From Solea solea (lineage: Eukaryota; Chordata; Actinopteri; Pleuronectiformes; Soleidae), in the NCBI RefSeq assembly GCF_958295425.1, contig NC_081136.1:16814881-16878880 (forward strand): a stretch of DNA of 64,000 nucleotides, in the 5' to 3' direction. The number at the start of each line of letters is the position of its first letter. The first letter of the stretch is position 1. Positions 58,508 through 64,000 of the stretch are shown in pieces. The notes beneath the pieces were generated by a model, which had not been told where the DNA came from, made no database searches, and worked only from the letters and a program-made list of their open reading frames with translations. The position numbers and the translations under genes were made by a program.

Positions 58508-61452
58508 TGTTAAATTTGGAAAGTTGCCACATCCCAGGGAACATTGTTTGTTTTCCTGCAAATTATTTCATGGTTAAGATTGATTACATGCTTCAGAGGG
58601 GAAAGCATTCATAAATATTAAGGATAAATCATGCTTCATGTGCCTTGATTAGAAAACCACATTCTACACCATTTTTAACATCAAAGCTTGTTGAGGAAAT
58701 TGAGAATGAATGCCTTCAGTACATTTATTTTATGCCTTCTCCTTTTTATAAAATAACACTAATCCAACCACACTAACTTTAAAACACCACTGGTTTACCA
58801 AAAGCTACCGTTAGGGACTGCAGGACGTCACACATGGCTGCATGTTTCTGTGGCATTCCTATCTGCAAGTGTCCCATTTTTTAATCCGGTTATGTCCATG
58901 AGTGTGTAGCAGCACGTTCTTGTGAGTGCACATGGGCTCAAATGTTTGCTCGATGTGTTTACTGCCCTCTCAGATCCATGGCGTGACTCATATTTCATGT
59001 CACATTTAGCACAGCTTTGAGAAAGAAGAGCCAACTTGCAAGAGCAAGTCCCCTGGTGAGGAAGAGATGTGAACGGGGGGAAACCAAACAAGCCGTCAAA
59101 GATTTTAGACAAAACATTCTTGTATCGATGGTCCTATCCACAAGGTAATGGAATGAAATATAAAGAACTTTGTCTTTGCCATTATAAAAAATGTTTCCTT
59201 ATTTGAATAAGTATACATTACATCCAATACAATGACTGAATGACAAATACAACAGCCAGGGCCAACAGAGAGGTGGGACTACGACATCATCGTTTTTCCC
59301 AAAGGTTATCACTTTGGTTGTCGACACGAAAACGCAAGGGTTGGGTTTTTGAGATTTCCCCACTCTGGGACTTGTTTAAAAAAAAAAAAAAATAATAATA
59401 ATTTTAGGGCTCCAAAATGCCGATATGATAAAAGAAAAAACTAACGGATTTACCAAGACTCGTTTTCGTGTTGACATCCAAACAAAGTGAACAGCAACGG
59501 GGGAAAGCAAACATTCTGAACATCTACTGATGTCTGGCATTGAGAACATGAAACCGTCTGATCCAACTGTTGCTTTGAGTCTAACCTCTTGGTGGCGCCC
59601 CAGAGACTGTGGGAGCATACATCATCTGGCCAGCTGCTGGGCAAACACTTGCTTCCATCACTTTTTCCACTTTGAAAAATTTCCCAAATCCCTGCTGTCT
59701 TTAGGTCACTCGCTTGTTTTTTTGTCAAATTAAATGGTTTGTATTAGCTCTAATAAATGTTTGGCAAAATAATAGTTTTTGAAGGGACCGCTCTTACTGA
59801 AGCATGAGTTCTTAGTTTGATTCAACTTGATTTGAACCATGAACATTTGAAAAAAGACGATGAAAAGAACAGTTGTTGGAAGAAAGGCTTTTCATACAGA
59901 ATGTGAAACAACAGAAAAGGGCAAAGGTATTACAAGTTTTTGTGTCACACACAACAAAGAAGTGAAAGCACAGCATCTGACCAATACAGGATCAAGGACA
60001 AAACCAACTACGATACAGGTGCAGTTTCTATAAATGGGCTTGCCAACAAATTTGTAGCAGTCACATTGACCAAACGTGTTTAACCTCTCCATCCTTAAAA
60101 AACGATTTAAACTCACCAGCAGAAATCAGTTAATCCATGTCCAAGGAGCAGAATATTTAAAAGCTTTATTTCCCAAGTTCTGTTCTCACTCTCAGGACGT
60201 GTAGAATAATGTGAGTGAAGGCCATATTGATTTTGGATTCTACACATGTGGGTTGGAACAAGAAGGCTGAGGGGCATTTTGAGTTATTTACAGATTCCGA
60301 AAGTGTCGAAAGTCTAAGCTTTCCATCAATGTCCAACACATGGAAATCTGAAAATATTTGAAGAAGATGTGGCCATTTGAATGTAGGAACTCCTCAAACT
60401 GGTTTAGGGAGAATTTTAACCTCAAAGATTTACACTTTTTTTTTTTATTATTTACATAGTCCAACCTCCTCCTGGTCTAAACTATCAGTGACATCCGATA
60501 TCGGTTAGCCCACAGGACAGAAACTATTATAGTGGTTTGAACAATGGTTATCAATAGCAGGTCTAGGGATCCCGAGGGTTCTATGAAGAGGTCCCAGAGG
60601 GTTCCCAGATTAAAATAAAATTCAATATGAATATGAATATAAATTTCATAAAAATTAAAAACAAGAATGGTAATATACTTAAGAGTTAGAAGGATCAAAG
60701 ACAGATACATATTTCTAATATCAATTAAAACAAAATACATTTAAGAGGCTCTATGTTGTAATGTGGATGGATAAGTCTGTTTGAAATTTCAACTTGCTTA
60801 TTCTGTAAAATAACGCAAATCTCGGATTTCTTTTGCTGGGCCGACATGCTGCTGGTTTTCTCATGGCTGGTCACATAAGATCAACCACTGCAAGACCCTG
60901 CATACATATAGTGATGGCCATTTTGGCCACGGCATACATACAGTGATGTTTGCATTTAAAACAGCCAGTAATAAAGTGTACACAGTGTCTATCTTCTTTT
61001 CCTCTCTACTGTTCATAAAAAGGAATCACCATAATCCAGCAGAGGTAACAAAGCTGGTGATAGTGAAAAATGGCAATTTTTTGACATTTGAAAATAACAT
61101 GAATTTGGATTTTCCTGCATTTAAGGAACACAAGCTTGATAAGTGAACAGAATCAAAAGATCAAAAGGCAGATGCAGATATTCTAGATTTTTGGTTTTGG
61201 TTGCCATCTCATCTGTATAGAAATGGCAGGCTGCATTATCTGCTCATTAATAAAATAGCTTACAGGTTAAAATATTACGGACAGGCACATGCTGTAAAGA
61301 GAGACATACACCACCAATGTCATGTGATCAGAATGAGTGAGGAATGCAGTGATCGTTTGAGGTAGTGGACTGAGACAAAAGCAGAACAAATGAAAAAAAA
61401 AAAGACTATCAGACTGATATCGATATCGTAGTAGACACACAAAGCTGTAAAT
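58508..61452. other. Non-coding DNA with simple repeats
   Basis: Contains an A run followed by AAT repeats at about 59378-59400, a T run near 60436-60447, and a 32-bp direct spacing of GCATACATA.AGTGATG near 60900-60950. The piece 60540-60620 (GGGATCCCGAGGGTTC and similar) resembles a fragment of a fish DNA element. No gene was identified. Confidence 0.45.
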
Positions 61453-61778
61453 GGGGCTACAACGGTTATTTGAGTAATCGATTACTCATTTAAGATTCAT
61501 CGGTTTGGATGTTTTTTCAATAATTAAAACAACCTTTCAGATTTTTCAGCTTCTTAAATGTGAATCATTTCTGGTTTCTTTGCTCCATATAACAAAGAAA
61601 TAATACAAACTGAATCATTTTGTTTGTGTACAAAACATTCTGGAGCATCATCGTTTCCAGGTTTGGTAAACACCAATCAACATTTTTCAATATTTCATGA
61701 ACCAAACAAGTACACAACTGACCGAGAAAATAATCGACAGATTAATCAATTGCATAAATAATCGTTAGTTGCAGCTCT
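61453..61778. mobile_element. 326-bp MITE (hAT-like)
   Basis: The left end GGGGCTACAACGGTTATTTG and the inverted right end AGAGCTGCAACTAACGATTA are imperfect terminal repeats. The interior has GTAATCGATTACTCATTTAA, AAATAATCGACAGATTAATC and TTCTTAAATGTGAATCATTT. This arrangement (GCTGCAACTAACGATTATT ends with ATCGATTA-rich flanks) is a very common teleost MITE. No protein is encoded and no clear target duplication was found. Confidence 0.75.
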
Positions 61779-63670
61779 AGTTCATATACTGATATTGGTA
61801 TGAAAAACGAAAAAAAAAGGGGTAACATCGCAACCCAATAAATGTGTGGGAGGGATTTTTGTTGTAAAGTGGGCAAGTGCCAGAACTTCAGCACATGAAA
61901 CATAAAGTTCTCACACCAGCAATTCTCACACAGTTCCTTTAAGATTTAGGAGTGAAATGAAAAATGACTCTGTGTCAAGGTAAGTTGTTCTTGGACGACA
62001 GAAATGAAGATATTTAACATAAACTAATCCAAGTCTGTGGCCTTGGAGCAAACCATGAATATACACAAAGAAAACAAACAGGCTTGACAAATCCAGGCCA
62101 TGCATAGCATTTTTTTTATGTGTCTTTTTACAGACACACATGAATGGTGGCAAGACCATATTAACCATAGTTTGTATGTCAGACACACATTGGTGAAATT
62201 ATAGCTTCCTGCTGTGGTGCGTCCCACTGTTTTTTGGGGGGGGGTTTTTTGCACACAGACTGTTTTATTTGTAGTGCCTGTTCTTATTGAGTTGATGAAG
62301 TACAGACCAGCAGCATCTGTGCCCCCGACCCCCCCCCCCATCCTGCCTGCTGGGGCTGAGAGGCCTGGGGCATAAAGCCACAGGCAGCGAGGATGGTGGG
62401 GAGAGTCACCATTGCCTGGTTTTCCTTTTTTATGGAAGGCCGGGATTTCCATGACATGGGTGAACACTGACATCGCCATGCATCACTGGTGAATTTATAC
62501 CAATGATGGACATTGGAAAATCCCACTTTCGAACAAAAAATTCAAAATAAAAGGAGAGAAAAATAGGAATTGTTGCATGGACACAGGCACCGGCTGCTAA
62601 ATTGCATTTTCAAACCAGAGAGAATGGCTGAATGCATCATTGCCAATAATGATTCACAAAGAGGAAATACTGACTATATATCACAGTGAAACATTAAATG
62701 AGACAAGCTGGTAAAAATAAACTCTTAAAATGAGATTAGGTCACTGGAGATGAAGTACACAGAAAGCTCCTCAAACATCTCTTTAAAAGTTCCGGGGAAA
62801 AGAAAATCACCATATTGAACAGTGGAGCAGCTGTTCCACAGCCAAGGCCACGGTGGAGGTTCCTCCATGTCTATAAAACGTTCTTTGAATACTTGTGGGC
62901 CAGGGATGAGCATGTGGGCGCATGAAGGGGAGGTGAACTCACGCCATCACAAAGGAGACTTCAGACGGAGGATGACTGAAAATTTCATTCCAGTGTCAGA
63001 GGGCACCCTGCAGATGAGACAGTTTGTGAGCAGGCTTTTGTGGAGGATTTGCCACCCAGCTCTGACAGAGAGGCAGGAGTGAAACCACAGAGGCCAAGGA
63101 GAAGAAGCATTAAGCTGGAGCTTCAATAGCAGTGATTTCTCTTTTCTACTGAAAGAAGGAGTGCAATTAAGGAAGGACTTACATCACTGCCCACCCTTTC
63201 TCCCAAAAATGACTTGTCTTCACAATAAAACTGTGTTGTCTAGAACATCGGGGGCATATTTATGAAACCAAAACAATGCTACTTATTTACATGTACAGAT
63301 GTAGTTCTTTTGACCACTGAATACATTGTTGGCTATGAATGCATGTATTATTCTCCAATTCTGAGCAAAACTTTAGATTTTGCAAGAGCGAAACTATTAT
63401 TTATAATGCAATATTTATCATCATAATTGTATAAATATATTTTTGGTAATTTCGCCCAGCCCTGCACCAAACCCTCCACATCCACATGAATCTTTTGCCT
63501 TACATACTTACAACTATTGGCCAAATGTCAACCTGGGAGAAAATATTGCATATTGCTTGCGTAACTTCTATCGCCTCCTGGATCGTCCAAAGGAAGCTTG
63601 TGGCTGCATGGTGCAGGGGCAGCAGCGGCTGTGATGCAGGCATATAGTCAGAAGCGCTTCATTCCAACCT
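61779..63670. other. Non-coding DNA, nothing recognised
   Basis: Holds G and C homopolymers near 62237-62245 and 62328-62339. The largest frames (about 151 codons at 62024-62479, minus strand) have low-complexity or random composition and no motif. The stretch 62720-63090 is moderately GC-rich but shows no exon structure I can defend. Confidence 0.45.
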
Positions 63671-64000
63671 GTCCTCCAACTGAAACGTAAATATGGGTCG
63701 TTTTGAGCGCTGGTTTTGAAAACGTATGTCTCCGTTTTCCAGTGCGGTAACCCGGTGAGGTATTAAATTAAAGTAAATTTTTCAATATGCAAATGTGGGG
63801 TTAGGGTGAGGGCAAAAAAGAAAGTTAGGCAATAAAAATTAAAAAGTTGGTTTAGGGAGTCGAAACCTTGGCGACCACACTCGGATGCAGTGCTCTCGTC
63901 ACTGAGCCGACTGCCGGTGGCGACTTCAGCGAAGCTACTAGATAACACTTCCAAGGTACTACCGGGTTGCTGTCATGTATACAACAAGGTTGTAATTTCT
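63671..64000. mobile_element. Second copy of the 358-bp MITE, cut by the window edge
   Basis: It starts GTCCTCCAACTGAAACGTAA as at 15256, and continues with TATGGGTCGTTTT, GGTTAGGG, GCAATAAAAATT, CGACCACACTCGGATGCAG and CTACTAGATAACACTTCCAA. The right terminal repeat lies beyond the window. This copy keeps interior bases that are deleted from copy 1. Confidence 0.8.
63855..63917 (-). other. tRNA-like segment inside the MITE (copy 2)
   Basis: On the minus strand: GGCTCAGTGACGAGAGC (A-box-like), about 26 bp, then GGTTTCGACTCCC (B-box-like with one extra T). The A box is better preserved than in copy 1; the B box is better in copy 1. The order and spacing are those of a tRNA-derived Pol III promoter, but no complete cloverleaf is seen. 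Confidence 0.5.

Noticed and set aside
58266..58577. Possible small membrane-protein exon
   Set aside because: Hydrophobic start by chance; no splice-site logic or family resemblance, and the frame runs through the mariner remnant.
62024..62479. Open frame of 151 codons on the minus strand
   Set aside because: It has no domain, a proline/glycine-rich stretch caused by a C run, and random-looking composition; a frame of this length is expected by chance in 64 kb.

Overview
This window looks like teleost fish nuclear DNA with no intact gene. The evidence is the absence of any long open reading frame (the longest are about 150 codons and look random), an AT-rich background with CA, GA and TA microsatellites, and many interspersed repeats of kinds familiar from teleost genomes: L2-type and RTE-type LINE ends, tRNA-derived SINEs, hAT fragments with 8-bp target duplications, MITEs, and a Tc1/mariner remnant. 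I found no tRNA, rRNA, CRISPR array, operon or bacterial-type feature. Whether the window is intergenic or lies inside a very large intron cannot be decided from the sequence alone.

Layout. 1-10.7 kb is repeat-poor, moderately complex non-coding DNA. Several segments (about 3.53-3.80, 6.06-6.56 and, further on, 14.38-14.76 kb) are rich in homeodomain-type TAATTA/TAATTG cores and look like candidate conserved non-coding elements; this is inference only. 10.7-17.3 kb is a repeat cluster: a half DNA element, a tRNA-derived repeat, an L2 LINE end on the minus strand, a long TIR element with a 358-bp MITE nested inside it, and a SINE split by a hAT element. 17.3-39.7 kb is mostly featureless, with a second tRNA-derived repeat copy (21.4 kb), an L2 LINE 3' half (22.8-23.6 kb), a retroposon tail (27.2 kb), a perfect 24-bp palindrome (32.7 kb) and a 346-bp TIR element (35.4 kb).

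39.74-42.20 kb is a 2.4-kb composite repeat built of repeated modules and ending in a GC-rich inverted repeat with perfect 24-bp arms. 44.0 kb carries a MITE. 47.7-49.0 kb holds a repeat rich in GAGACCAAGACC motifs, interrupted by a 572-bp hAT fragment with a BED zinc finger and an exact 8-bp target duplication. 49.9-50.8 kb has LINE/SINE tails and CA repeats. 55.5-57.8 kb is the most layered region: an RTE-type LINE end carrying a 227-bp insertion, a terminal inversion, a second copy of that insertion that is itself split by a SINE, and another SINE. 58.46 kb has a 44-bp Tc1/mariner pair of terminal repeats flanked by TA. 61.45 kb has a 326-bp MITE, and 63.67 kb to the end is a second, truncated copy of the 15.3-kb MITE.

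There are no genes working together here. The information is in the transposon archaeology (order of insertions, target duplications, deletions) and in possible regulatory segments. I did not find a convincing new biological system. The best leads are the TIR element that carries tRNA-like promoter boxes, the GC-rich palindromic end of the 2.4-kb repeat, and the unidentified 227-bp element with two copies.
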